Assembly: GCA_025331445.1 (NCBI GenBank)
Contig: JAIWNE010000060.1
Span: forward strand, 124,001-188,000
Length of the DNA stretch: 64,000 nucleotides
Source of the DNA: Blakeslea trispora
Taxonomy: Eukaryota; Mucoromycota; Mucoromycetes; Mucorales; Choanephoraceae
Direction of reading: 5' to 3'
A program made the translations under genes and the position numbers. Of the stretch, positions 46,156 to 55,230 are shown piece by piece. The notes beneath the pieces were generated by a model. The model did no database searches. It was not told the DNA's origin and was given only the letters and a program-made list of their open reading frames with translations. How positions within the stretch are numbered: the first letter of the stretch is position 1; the number at the start of each line of letters is the position of its first letter.

Positions 46156-46228
46156 GCCTAGCTAGCTCAATCGGTAGAGCGTGAGACTCTTAATCTCAAG
46201 GTTGTGGGTTCGACCCCCACGTTGGGCT
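46156..46228 (+). tRNA. tRNA-Lys (anticodon CTT)
   Basis: The sequence folds as a standard tRNA: acceptor GCCTAGC pairs with GTTGGGC through G-T pairs, D arm GCTC-AATCGGTA-GAGC, anticodon stem TGAGA/TCTCA around loop CTCTTAA giving anticodon CTT (Lys), and T arm GTGGG-TTCGACC-CCCAC. No intron. A T-run follows (TCTTCTTTTTTTT), the usual RNA polymerase III terminator. Both internal promoter boxes are intact. Confidence 0.94.
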
Positions 46229-46272
46229 CTTCTTTTTTTTCTATTCCGTTGCTAGTTACATGTCAGATTAAA

Positions 46273-46653
46273 ATGTTGTAGGACAAAGGATAGTTTTTGC
46301 AGTAACTTGAGAAAGAGAACAAATAGATATAACAGAGCAATCAGGCAGCAAGGTTATAAGTAATGAGCACCAGGTTTTAAGTCGTCCGACTAGAGATATA
46401 AGTAAAGTAAAGAGAATAGAGTAATATAAAAGAAGAGATGTAATAAATGAATACAATGACCTGTAATAAGTATCAAGGGAACTAGTAACAATATGTGGAT
46501 TTAGGTAGTGAATATATTAAACTACAACCAAGCGTAAAGTAAACAAGAGAAATGATGGTTGAATTTATTGTTAAGAGAAGATGAAAGAGTTTATATACTA
46601 TTCTAAAAGGAAGTCATGTTGTACTTGCAATTATTGTTATAACAGTCAAAGTA
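46273..46653 (+). repeat. LTR-like dispersed repeat, copy B, 3' of tRNA-Lys
   Basis: Begins TGTTGTAGGACAAAGGATAG about 45 bases behind the tRNA and matches copy A (16253-16375, minus strand) clearly over the first about 125 bases, more weakly to about 46430. A possible right end is TGTTATAACA at about 46644-46653, giving a TG...CA sequence of about 380 bases; I found no flanking direct repeat for that choice. A TATATAAA-like word occurs near 46592 on the minus strand. It carries no coding sequence. A solo LTR is the simplest reading, not proven. Confidence 0.5.
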
Positions 46654-46680
46654 ATGAGTCATCATGCACATGAATGATTA

Positions 46681-46694
46681 ATATATGCTCCAAT
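46681..46694. repeat. 5' target-site duplication of LINE 1
   Basis: ATATATGCTCCAAT here is repeated exactly at 52434-52447, directly after the poly-A tail. One more A on the left may belong to it. The last two bases, AT, together with the first G of the element form the ORF1 start codon. Confidence 0.92.
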
Positions 46695-48129
46695 GGTTCC
46701 TCCGCTCCAGAACACTTTTGGGTCGTTGCCACCAGACAGCCCCAATCCTCTTCCAAATGAGTCCTTTCCGCCTCTTCCTTCTTCTCAACCGCCTTCACCG
46801 CCTCTACCGCCCTCTCCTTCTTCTCCCTTGCCGTCTTTAGTATCTTCCTCATCAGCTTCTGCTAAGCCACGCATGTTGAGTTACGCTGCCACAGCAGCAT
46901 CTCGAAACCGTAATGAAGAGGTTTTATACCGTTCTTCAGCCGTTAAAGGCAAACAAAACGATACTACCCACCAAGTAGTTCATAAAACTGGAACTTCAGA
47001 TTTTTCTGTTTTTTATCACGTTCCTAAGAACTTCGCTCATCTTAGATCAGAGTTGTTCGTTAAATTGAGTGATCAATTCCCTACTGGCGTAGGCATTGGT
47101 CTGACAATGTCAGAGGATCAGTTAGGTTATTTTATTGAAATAGCATTATCATCTCAAGATGCTTGTAATCAAGCTATCAGTCAACCTATCACTATTGATG
47201 GAAAAACTTTTCACGCTTCACCAGCAATCCACCCTGACCGGGCATTGCTTAAAGTGAACTTGAGCAAACTCCCTATGTGGGATAGACAATATTTGAAGGA
47301 TTCTCTGTTGAGCAATCTGAGTCGCTATGGAATTGTTCGAGAAATGACCTTGTATCTGGACGACCTGTCTGGACGATGGTTCACAGGCAATGGTCATGTT
47401 TTTCTCGAAAGATCATCTGCCAGAGATAAGACTTACGAACCCCTGACGTATAAGATACAACTGGAAGGTGAGGCTACGACTTTCTGTCTGGGTACCTGGA
47501 CAAAAATGGGCACGCACTGTGTTTATTGCAAAGAGTCGACCCACTATCGCAAAGATTGTACAAAAGCACCTTCAGAAAAGCGTCGTTGCTATCAATGTGG
47601 CAATAGTGGCCATATTGCCCGCAACTGCTTTAGAACCAGAACCGATGACACCACCTCTAGCAAACGTCGCAGAGAGGATCATCCTGTCATCAAACCAAAG
47701 AACGCTACAAGTCACTCGACACCTGTTGTCAACGAGCCATCGGTAACCACTCCACCTTCCTCCCCTGAACCAACTTCTGAACCTGAGTTGCCTGAAGCTG
47801 CGGTAACACCTACCTCTAGCGTCGAAAATCCAGAGCAAACAGTTCAGAGTGATAATGCAGCTACGAAGAATGCAGAGACTCCTTCGGATATACAGATCCG
47901 TAAATCAACTAGGAATACTAGCCAACAATCTAAACAAATGGACGATTTTGTGTTATTCACCAAAAATCCAAAGCCATGCAAGTGTGGTAGCCTTAGTCAT
48001 CGTAAGACTAACCACACCCAATGCCCTCTAAATAAGAACAACCTTAAGAGCTTAAATGCGATGGAAACGTCTGACGATGATAATCAGACAGGGATAGAAC
48101 GATCAGATACCTTTTCTGACCGTCATTAA
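46693..48129 (+). CDS. LINE 1 ORF1: CCHC zinc-knuckle RNA-binding protein
   Basis: 478 aa. The first about 60 residues are Pro/Ser-rich (PPSPPLPPSPSSP). Residues about 95-260 resemble an RRM-like folded domain shared with the other ORF1 here (LSKLPMWDRQYLKDSLLSNL, later GNGHVFLE). Two CCHC knuckles follow: CVYCKESTHYRKDC and CYQCGNSGHIARNC. After a Pro/Thr/Ser/Glu-rich linker a third, different cysteine-histidine motif closes the protein: CKCGSLSHRKTNHTQCPLN. The protein should coat the element RNA in the ribonucleoprotein used for retrotransposition. The ATG is split between flank and element, as an in-frame TGA lies six codons upstream. Confidence 0.88.
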   Translation: MVPPLQNTFGSLPPDSPNPLPNESFPPLPSSQPPSPPLPPSPSSPLPSLVSSSSASAKPRMLSYAATAASRNRNEEVLYRSSAVKGKQNDTTHQVVHKTGTSDFSVFYHVPKNFAHLRSELFVKLSDQFPTGVGIGLTMSEDQLGYFIEIALSSQDACNQAISQPITIDGKTFHASPAIHPDRALLKVNLSKLPMWDRQYLKDSLLSNLSRYGIVREMTLYLDDLSGRWFTGNGHVFLERSSARDKTYEPLTYKIQLEGEATTFCLGTWTKMGTHCVYCKESTHYRKDCTKAPSEKRRCYQCGNSGHIARNCFRTRTDDTTSSKRRREDHPVIKPKNATSHSTPVVNEPSVTTPPSSPEPTSEPELPEAAVTPTSSVENPEQTVQSDNAATKNAETPSDIQIRKSTRNTSQQSKQMDDFVLFTKNPKPCKCGSLSHRKTNHTQCPLNKNNLKSLNAMETSDDDNQTGIERSDTFSDRH

Positions 48130-48220
48130 TACCCAATATCTTCCCATCTCTAGAAAATCTGAAAAAGTCCAAAAACACTAGAAAACACCAAAAAACAAAC
48201 CAAAAAAAATATATCTATCT

Positions 48221-51200
48221 ATGATTACATCCTTACACTCACCATCTTCTTCACAGTCACCTATTGTTGAAGACTCTAATCCACCTACCATTGTTAATTC
48301 TGGACCTAAGTCCTTTAAACTCAACATTGGGACCATTAACTGTCGAGGTCTCCGTAAGACCGGAGACACCCAAGTTCGCAAACACTTCATTCGCTACCTC
48401 CGTACAACCTCTGTAGATATATTAACTCTACAAGAAACTCACGTCAATTGTGCACTAACTGAAACAACTTTTCACATGCAATTCCAATGTCACCAAAGTT
48501 TTTGGACAGAACATTGTGGTATTGTATCCTTCAACCCAGATATTTCTATTTCAAACGTGATTAAGAGCGATTGTGGCCGTTGGATGAACGTCATGCTCTC
48601 TCACTCCACAGACCTTTTTGACCCGGTATTTATTACTGTGGTTTATGCCCCTGCCTCTCGGCGATTCCGTTCGCCTTTCCTATCCAACTTACTACGATTG
48701 CTCTCTCCTACCAATCCCACGTTACCTAATGCAGCCAGACATATATTGCTGGGTGACTTTAACTACTTGCACTCTCCTTCCTTTTTATCCAACTCCCGTC
48801 GTCGCCGTCAGGCTCCTTCCGACTGGGTTAAGTTTATTTCGGATAATTTTCAAGATGGTATTACACCTAATGGCCTTACATCTCAACCTACGTTTTGTAG
48901 AGGATCCCAACAGTCATGTATCGATTATATTTTCCTTTCGAAGGACATAGCCTCCTGTCGAACTCATGGCAGTGTCACATACATCAATCCTGCTTGGACT
49001 GATCACTTCCTTTTACGTTCGACAATACAATTGGTTTCCAATTCTTCAGCAGACTCTACAAAAAGCACAGGGAAAGGTCACTGGAAAGCCCACCCAAAGC
49101 TTGCACTGGATGCACAGTTTTGTACCAAACTTCACTCTGCACTGATGGAGTCTTACTCAACTATGCCTCAGTATTTCACTGCGCAAGGACAGTGGGAGGA
49201 ATTTAAGGCTGTGGCTGCTCGAGTAGCACAGGCCCATTCTCGGAAGAAGGCCTTTGATCTCAAAAGAGCTGAACATATCCTACAAAAGAAACGACAGAAA
49301 ATCCAGAAGCAGTTGATCCTGCGTCCAGATTTGGCTGCCCAATATCTTCCGCAACAACGAATCGTTGACCAACAGCTCAGCTCTCTGCAGGAATATCATG
49401 TTGACACACTTGCCCTTCGAGCGGGGATTCGATGGCGCGAGTTGGGTGAACTTTCGGCAGGTTATTTGAAACGTACAATCACACAGCGGGCAACGAAACA
49501 CTTGATGCCACCGCTAATTCACCCTGCCACGCGAGAAGTGAGTACCACCAAAGAGGACATGCTCGATGCAGCTTACTTCTATTATGAGGCCCTCTATTCT
49601 CCAGATCCTGTGAACCAACCGGCCATTGATGATTTATTGGCAAGCGTACCTTCAAATATACGCCTTACAACAGAACAACAAGCCTCACTCATTAGCCCTT
49701 TAACTTTGGACGACTTGATTGAGGGGGTATCTCGCAGCCCCAAGCGAAGTAGTCCGGGCAAAGACGGTCTTCCATATGAAATCCTTCACCTTCTCTTTTT
49801 GCATCCAGTTTGTCAGTTCACTGCGATTGCTGTCTATAACGACGCACTACTTCATGCAGTGTTCCCTGCATCATGGCAACAGACAATTGTTTCCCTCCTC
49901 CCAAAGAAAGGACAGCTCTCAGAACTTCACAATTATCGCCCTATAGCATTGATCAATACCGACGCCAAGGTGTTTACACGCATTCTTAACAGCCGAATTA
50001 TCGATGATGCTGGTGATATTATCAACCCATACCAATCAGGTTTTGTCAGAGACCGTTTTATCGCAGACAATGGATTGCTGATGAAGCTTATCATGGAACA
50101 TGCCCGTAATACAAGGGACCCATCCATTGGCCTTCTCCTTGATCAGGAAAAGGCTTACGATCGGGTTCACCCTGACTACCTGCGTAGAGTAATGCTTCAC
50201 TTCGGTTTTCCATTAGCGTTTGTCGAGAGCATATCTACCCTTTTCTTCAATACCCATCTCAACTTGAATGTCAACGGTCACATGTCTCGCCCTGTTCTGC
50301 AACAGAGGGGCCTCAGACAAGGTGATCCTATCTCACCTGTGCTCTTCAATATTGCCTTTGAGCCTCTTCTCAGGCGTTTGTTACATGATGCCCAACTCCA
50401 AGGTGTTAGTCTACCTTCGCCGAGAATACACAACCGACCCATTGGTCCTTGCTCTTCTTTCAAGCTTTTGGCGTACGCAGATGATGTCATCTGCTTCCTT
50501 AGAGATCCATCTGATCTGTCTCGTCTACAGACACATTTGACAACTTACTCCTTAGCATCCAATGCAAAGGTCAACCTTCACAAGACTCAAGCCTTATCTC
50601 TGTCTGGTAAACCTTTTGAAACCTCTGGTATGTGGCGAAGTCGCTTGACTGAAAACTACATTACCCAATTTCATGACTGTCACTCCCCCTCACCTTTAAT
50701 CTACCTTGGTTACCCATTATGTTCCACCACTGCTCAAAGGGATGTTTATTTAACTTCTCTTTTGGAAAAGATCTCTCGCTCGTGTGGCATTCATTCTCAA
50801 AGATCCTTATCGGTTCGGGGAAAGGTCGCTATCCTTAACAGTTTGATCCTTTCACGCCTTTGGCATGTTCTACGAGTTTTGACGGTCCCATTTTCTTTCT
50901 TTACAAAGATTGAATCTATCATGAGCACGTTCCTTATGCGGCGAATTTTTCCTAGGATATCCATCGCAACAATGTTTTTGCCTCGTAAAAAAGGGGGTCT
51001 AGGCCTTTTAAATCCCAAACACCAACAACAGGCTCTCCAACTAAGGTGGCTCCATCCTCTGTTGTCTTTTACTGGACCTGTCGTGAATTCATCTACTTGG
51101 AGCAACTCGGACCTGAGTCAATCCTTTGTATTACCAGCTCTGGTACAATATGCGATCCATCATCTAGTCTCTCTATCTGGCTTAGATAATCGCTCTTGGC

Positions 51201-52273
51201 CATATCTAGACTACCGGTTACTTTTCTTGTTTCCAGCATTGAGGCCTGCTGCACTACGATCAAATCACAACCCGTTCTATTTACTCTTCCGAGCCATGGA
51301 TAGTCTCCCTAACACTTTCGCAAATGTTGTAGTTAACCAGGAGACATGTCTGAGCATTCCCTTGGGCTCCCTCTACATTGACTCTCCAAATGTGAAAGTG
51401 TCCCGCTCATTACAACAGCTACCCTGTTCTGCAGCGTACACAATAGATCCAAACACTAAGTGTCTCAGGCCAAAGACTCCAAGTGAATTCACTTCACACC
51501 CGTACCTAGTGCGCAAATTTCTAAAGATGGTACGCAAAAATGAAATAACCTTGCTCCCTTTCTTCATCCGGGCCTTTATTCCGCCTGCTTTCGCCCGACT
51601 TGGTGCTCATCCCTTCACACCTGTGACCCATCAAAATGTGGACGCTACACCTTTTCTGCTTTGTATGGCCTTTGGTTCCACTGACCCATGGTCTCAGCTA
51701 TCCTCTAGAAAATTCAGAACAAGTCTTCTACCCCCTTCAACATCTCGGCTATCAGATAAACAATGGACCCAATTCTGGTCATTTGGTTTGTCGCATTCCA
51801 GCCGCAACATATGGTACCGGATATTGCAACGTAAAATACCTTGTCGAGAATTGCTATATGGCATCCTTCCAGTCATAACAGACCCTGTCTGTACGATTTG
51901 CTCTCAGGCAATTGACTCAATTGAGCACTTTTTATTTGAATGTGAACAGAAATTGCTTGTTTGGCAAGGAATGTGGGTCTCTCACTTCTCCACTCCCTTC
52001 TCAACTCAGATGCTTCGAACAGCCCTCTTTGACCTACAGACTCCTCCAGTATCCACATCCTCGGACTGGCAGGATGCTTATATTATTATAGCATCGGTTC
52101 TACAAGCCATTTGGCGATGTCATTGGCTATTTGTTTTTGATAACGTTCCTTTCCTGTCCACTACAGTAGTGAACATGGCTAAAAAGGACCTACTCTGTCA
52201 TGCCAACGAGACTTTGCTCAGACAAGGTATTTCCCCCTTTCCAATAGTGGGACTTCACATCTGTGACGAGTAA
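48221..52273 (+). CDS. LINE 1 ORF2: endonuclease and reverse transcriptase
   Basis: 1350 aa. The endonuclease/exonuclease/phosphatase domain spans about residues 25-270: INCRGLRKTG, LTLQETH, YAPASRR, LGDFNYL, CIDYIFLS and WTDHFLL carry the catalytic Asn, Glu, Asp and His positions. The reverse transcriptase covers about residues 490-790 with LLDQEKAYDRVHP, RQGDPISPVLFNIAF and the catalytic LAYADDVICF (about residue 750). A C-terminal zinc knuckle, CTICSQAIDSIEHFLFEC, lies near residue 1225 (zf-RVT type). I see no RNase H. All hallmark residues are intact, so it is potentially active. Confidence 0.95.
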   Translation: MITSLHSPSSSQSPIVEDSNPPTIVNSGPKSFKLNIGTINCRGLRKTGDTQVRKHFIRYLRTTSVDILTLQETHVNCALTETTFHMQFQCHQSFWTEHCGIVSFNPDISISNVIKSDCGRWMNVMLSHSTDLFDPVFITVVYAPASRRFRSPFLSNLLRLLSPTNPTLPNAARHILLGDFNYLHSPSFLSNSRRRRQAPSDWVKFISDNFQDGITPNGLTSQPTFCRGSQQSCIDYIFLSKDIASCRTHGSVTYINPAWTDHFLLRSTIQLVSNSSADSTKSTGKGHWKAHPKLALDAQFCTKLHSALMESYSTMPQYFTAQGQWEEFKAVAARVAQAHSRKKAFDLKRAEHILQKKRQKIQKQLILRPDLAAQYLPQQRIVDQQLSSLQEYHVDTLALRAGIRWRELGELSAGYLKRTITQRATKHLMPPLIHPATREVSTTKEDMLDAAYFYYEALYSPDPVNQPAIDDLLASVPSNIRLTTEQQASLISPLTLDDLIEGVSRSPKRSSPGKDGLPYEILHLLFLHPVCQFTAIAVYNDALLHAVFPASWQQTIVSLLPKKGQLSELHNYRPIALINTDAKVFTRILNSRIIDDAGDIINPYQSGFVRDRFIADNGLLMKLIMEHARNTRDPSIGLLLDQEKAYDRVHPDYLRRVMLHFGFPLAFVESISTLFFNTHLNLNVNGHMSRPVLQQRGLRQGDPISPVLFNIAFEPLLRRLLHDAQLQGVSLPSPRIHNRPIGPCSSFKLLAYADDVICFLRDPSDLSRLQTHLTTYSLASNAKVNLHKTQALSLSGKPFETSGMWRSRLTENYITQFHDCHSPSPLIYLGYPLCSTTAQRDVYLTSLLEKISRSCGIHSQRSLSVRGKVAILNSLILSRLWHVLRVLTVPFSFFTKIESIMSTFLMRRIFPRISIATMFLPRKKGGLGLLNPKHQQQALQLRWLHPLLSFTGPVVNSSTWSNSDLSQSFVLPALVQYAIHHLVSLSGLDNRSWPYLDYRLLFLFPALRPAALRSNHNPFYLLFRAMDSLPNTFANVVVNQETCLSIPLGSLYIDSPNVKVSRSLQQLPCSAAYTIDPNTKCLRPKTPSEFTSHPYLVRKFLKMVRKNEITLLPFFIRAFIPPAFARLGAHPFTPVTHQNVDATPFLLCMAFGSTDPWSQLSSRKFRTSLLPPSTSRLSDKQWTQFWSFGLSHSSRNIWYRILQRKIPCRELLYGILPVITDPVCTICSQAIDSIEHFLFECEQKLLVWQGMWVSHFSTPFSTQMLRTALFDLQTPPVSTSSDWQDAYIIIASVLQAIWRCHWLFVFDNVPFLSTTVVNMAKKDLLCHANETLLRQGISPFPIVGLHICDE

Positions 52274-52372
52274 TATTATTCTTTTCATCCCCTTATCCTT
52301 CTCTCTACACCCTTCCCCTTTTCTCCATCATATACCGCCTTTTAAAAAAATTAATAACCCAAAAACAATGCT

Positions 52373-52394
52373 GTGACTCGAGTTCCCTCGTCAC
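52373..52394 (+). other. Conserved 3' stem-loop of LINE 1
   Basis: Arms GTGAC plus GAG and CTC plus GTCAC pair around the loop TTCC, with a two-base bulge (TC) in the left arm. It lies 40 bases from the poly-A tail, directly followed by TTAATAAA, a polyadenylation signal. LINE 2 has the same structure with compensatory base changes (59316-59337). Confidence 0.72.
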
Positions 52395-52433
52395 TTAATA
52401 AAGAGAATTTTTCTCCATAAAAAAAAAAAAAAA

Positions 52434-52447
52434 ATATATGCTCCAAT
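52434..52447. repeat. 3' target-site duplication of LINE 1
   Basis: Exact second copy of the 14 bases at 46681-46694, immediately after the A-tail. Confidence 0.92.
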
Positions 52448-53745
52448 CACGTAAAATGAAAAGTTGGAAAAAGACTTGCATCTAATTGATGTGCAAAGTG
52501 CGACCAGAACGATCTGTCAAACGAAGCAGATATTAAATAAGAAACATACACTAAATTTAGAGAAACAGGGATAATTGAGTAATGGGCAGAATCGTGTGCG
52601 TAATGATACCTCCCATCTCTTCTTTCATTTTCTTTTAGTTTTGGTATTCGTTTTCAAGCGTTTTTTAATCCATTTAAATTCTTCTTCAGTTTCAAGTGTT
52701 TTCTTTTTCTTAATACAATTGTGTATTATACTGTGTTTGTTCTGATAGTAGCGACATAATTGCTTTTAAAATACTACACCTTTTCTTCAGCTTCGATACT
52801 TCTAGAGTTGTTACGTTTCGTCCATTGAGTCTGCTATATTTATTGAAGGTGGGTGACCTTCTTCCACTCATTTCGTTTTTTTATGCATCAGTAATCTAAT
52901 CTGTCCATGTTATATGGATTTGAATTTTATTTATCATTGTTGTTTTATTTTCCTATTTCTTCAAGGCTGAACGATCTAACGAGTTGCGCACATAATTTCA
53001 ATCTTGCTGCCTTTTAGCTGTATTATAGATCTACTCTTACTTTCTATGCAACATATAGATCTCAGTTGGAAAAGGAGTTGCGATATTACTAGAACTGTAT
53101 TGCTGAATATCTTTAGAATGGTCTGGATTGTCTTGCTCCTCTCTGTGACAGTTTAAGTCATTTCCTCAATACACCACTTCCAATGTGGCACTTTGTTCGG
53201 TGGCTGGAACGTTTACAGTAAGTAATTTTATACTGCATCATTCCACTTGAGTATATTACTTTTGTTCTAATATTGTCTCCTTTGTTACTCACTTGCACAC
53301 AAATCTATTTTTTCTTGTAAATTAGAAGTTAAAACACCTCAATGCGAAAACTGTAGACTGTAAGGCGAGTACTGATCAAGTAAGGTTTGTATCGGAGGTC
53401 ATGTAGCCCTTTCTTTTTTTGTGTGGCTCTCATTCAGAAGGTATGCTATTATAAATTGTTGTACTAGAAAAAGTCTGGAGATGTTTCTCATACAAGCGTT
53501 TGACATTCTTTTTATCTAATAAGATGAAAGGTAACAGTGTCTCTAGATATTGGAGGGACTTTTTTGTAGCATGCTTTTGCGAGTTTCTCTTTGCTTTTAC
53601 CTTTTTGTCATTTCTGCTCATTTATTTTAGGTCAAGGACGCTGCTTTCTAAAGTGACTCGTTCGGTATGAAGTATGATGTGATTGAGATAAATGTATTTT
53701 CTTTTCGCTTATCATCACACACAAAAAATCGTATGAACCAAACTT
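52448..53745. other. Spacer between the two LINEs
   Basis: About 1.3 kb of AT-rich sequence. A minus-strand frame at 53430-53621 (63 codons, Lys-rich) has no domain. I see no gene, tRNA or clear repeat. Confidence 0.5.
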
Positions 53746-53760
53746 ATAAATAGCCAAATC
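53746..53760. repeat. 5' target-site duplication of LINE 2
   Basis: ATAAATAGCCAAATC here is repeated exactly at 59377-59391 after the poly-A tail (15 bases). The element starts with the next base, C, then the ORF1 ATG. Confidence 0.92.
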
Positions 53761-53761
53761 C

Positions 53762-55225
53762 ATGGCTTCCTCCGCTAAAAAACATAACCTGCCTAATAAG
53801 GCAATATCATCTGTCATTCTGCCCAGAGCATGGGCTTCAGTTGTCAGAGGTACTGATACTTCTCGGACCTCATTGTTTTCGCAAAACGCTCCCCAGGAGG
53901 ATAGTTTTGCACCAGGCACCCGAAATCCTTTTCTGAAGGGCTCGCTTCCAGAATCAGTTTTCATCGACATCACGAATGTCAAAGACATCAAGCTCTTCTT
54001 CAGCGATCTTACGGCTCTTTGTTCGCCGAATGATCAACTTTGGGGTCTCGACGAAACTCCTCGAGCTGAGGGCTCTCGTTCATTTATTGAATGCGTTCTT
54101 GCAGGACCTTTGGCCACTGAGGTTACTACCAACGGTCTTCGTCTTCCTTCTTTTCAGGCACCGTTTTCAGCCTTTGATGCTTTGTCAGCGGACGTTAAAA
54201 TTCTGAAAATTTCGATTTCCGGCTTACCTCGTCAGTATGGGCGAAATGATGGTGGTGCAGCCGAATTGAAGTCAGACATGATGAGCAATCTCTCCCCTTT
54301 TGGTAGGGTGGTTGATTGTGGCCTAGTTCGAGGTATTGCTGGCACCTTTACCGGTAGAGGTTTTGTTGTCTTGGAGGTTGATCCATCCTCATCCAACCAA
54401 ATCCAACATGAAGTTCACTGGCAATACAATTATCTGTCAGCTCGTGGTAATCTTGCCAATTCCTTCTCTGACGCCATCAAGGTGTACGCTACTTGGGCAA
54501 AGATGGATCCATATTGTCGCTATTGCCACAAGCAGGACCATGTCATCACAGATTGTCCTACAAGACATGCCTCTTTAGTTTGCTACAACTGTCACGAACG
54601 AGGCCATATAGCCAAGGACTGTCCTAGAAAGAATGCTGCTCGAAGCGGCTCTTCTAACAAAAAGCCTAGAAAAACACCTCTGGATAAACCTTCCAGTTCG
54701 GAGGTTCATTCACGCCCTTCTGAGGGTGTCCATCTGTCTGTGGTTGCTAAACCTGTTGAGCCACAGACGTCCATCGTCTCTCATGTGCCTTCTGTGGTCT
54801 CACCCGTCGAACCCAGGGCCAACATTGCTTCTGGTTCTTCTTCGGTACGCACTCTTCCGCAACTTGTGATTCGTACAAGGGCGCAGGCTTCAAAAGAACG
54901 TGGACCCGAGTCCGCTCCTTCTGAACCCTTGCCCCCAGTTGCGGTCAGTGCCATAGATCTGTCGACCTCTAAGTCAGACGCCACTAATTTAGATTTGACC
55001 GGATCAGCTCCAGTTTGTACTGCCTGTGGCCAATCAGGCCATAAACGTCGCAACCACAATAGCTGTCCCTTGAACCCCAAGAATGTCAATGCTGCATTGC
55101 CTGACGAATCCTCCTCCTCTATAGATGTGCCTCAGACGTCTGGCATGGAGCTTGACCTTCACAGTTCTCTATCTGATCATCACATTACAGGTGATAGTGA
55201 CGCTTGTCACCAACAATTACTCTAA
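53762..55225 (+). CDS. LINE 2 ORF1: CCHC zinc-knuckle RNA-binding protein
   Basis: 487 aa. The N-terminal about 90 residues are basic and Ser/Ala-rich, then come a conserved block SVFIDITNVKDIKLFFSDL and an RRM-like domain (ISGLPRQYG, MSNLSPFGRVVDCGL, GRGFVVLEVD). Two CCHC knuckles follow: CRYCHKQDHVITDC and CYNCHERGHIAKDC. The tail again ends with the third motif, CTACGQSGHKRRNHNSCPLN. The domain order equals LINE 1 ORF1, and the protein is expected to bind the element RNA. The start ATG lies one base inside the element. Confidence 0.9.
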   Translation: MASSAKKHNLPNKAISSVILPRAWASVVRGTDTSRTSLFSQNAPQEDSFAPGTRNPFLKGSLPESVFIDITNVKDIKLFFSDLTALCSPNDQLWGLDETPRAEGSRSFIECVLAGPLATEVTTNGLRLPSFQAPFSAFDALSADVKILKISISGLPRQYGRNDGGAAELKSDMMSNLSPFGRVVDCGLVRGIAGTFTGRGFVVLEVDPSSSNQIQHEVHWQYNYLSARGNLANSFSDAIKVYATWAKMDPYCRYCHKQDHVITDCPTRHASLVCYNCHERGHIAKDCPRKNAARSGSSNKKPRKTPLDKPSSSEVHSRPSEGVHLSVVAKPVEPQTSIVSHVPSVVSPVEPRANIASGSSSVRTLPQLVIRTRAQASKERGPESAPSEPLPPVAVSAIDLSTSKSDATNLDLTGSAPVCTACGQSGHKRRNHNSCPLNPKNVNAALPDESSSSIDVPQTSGMELDLHSSLSDHHITGDSDACHQQLL

Positions 55226-55230
55226 ATACG

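Larger units (their letters stand above)
46695..52433 (+). mobile_element. LINE 1: two-ORF non-LTR retrotransposon, apparently full length
   Basis: About 5.74 kb, flanked by a 14-base duplication (46681-46694 and 52434-52447) and ending in a poly-A tail of about 15 bases. It encodes ORF1 (zinc-knuckle nucleic-acid-binding protein) and ORF2 (endonuclease and reverse transcriptase), both open throughout, separated by 91 bases. The organisation (apurinic-type endonuclease at the N-terminus of ORF2, poly-A tail, variable-length duplication) is that of L1/Tad-like elements that move by target-primed reverse transcription. There is practically no 5' untranslated region. With both frames open and exact duplications, the insertion is probably young. 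Confidence 0.93.
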
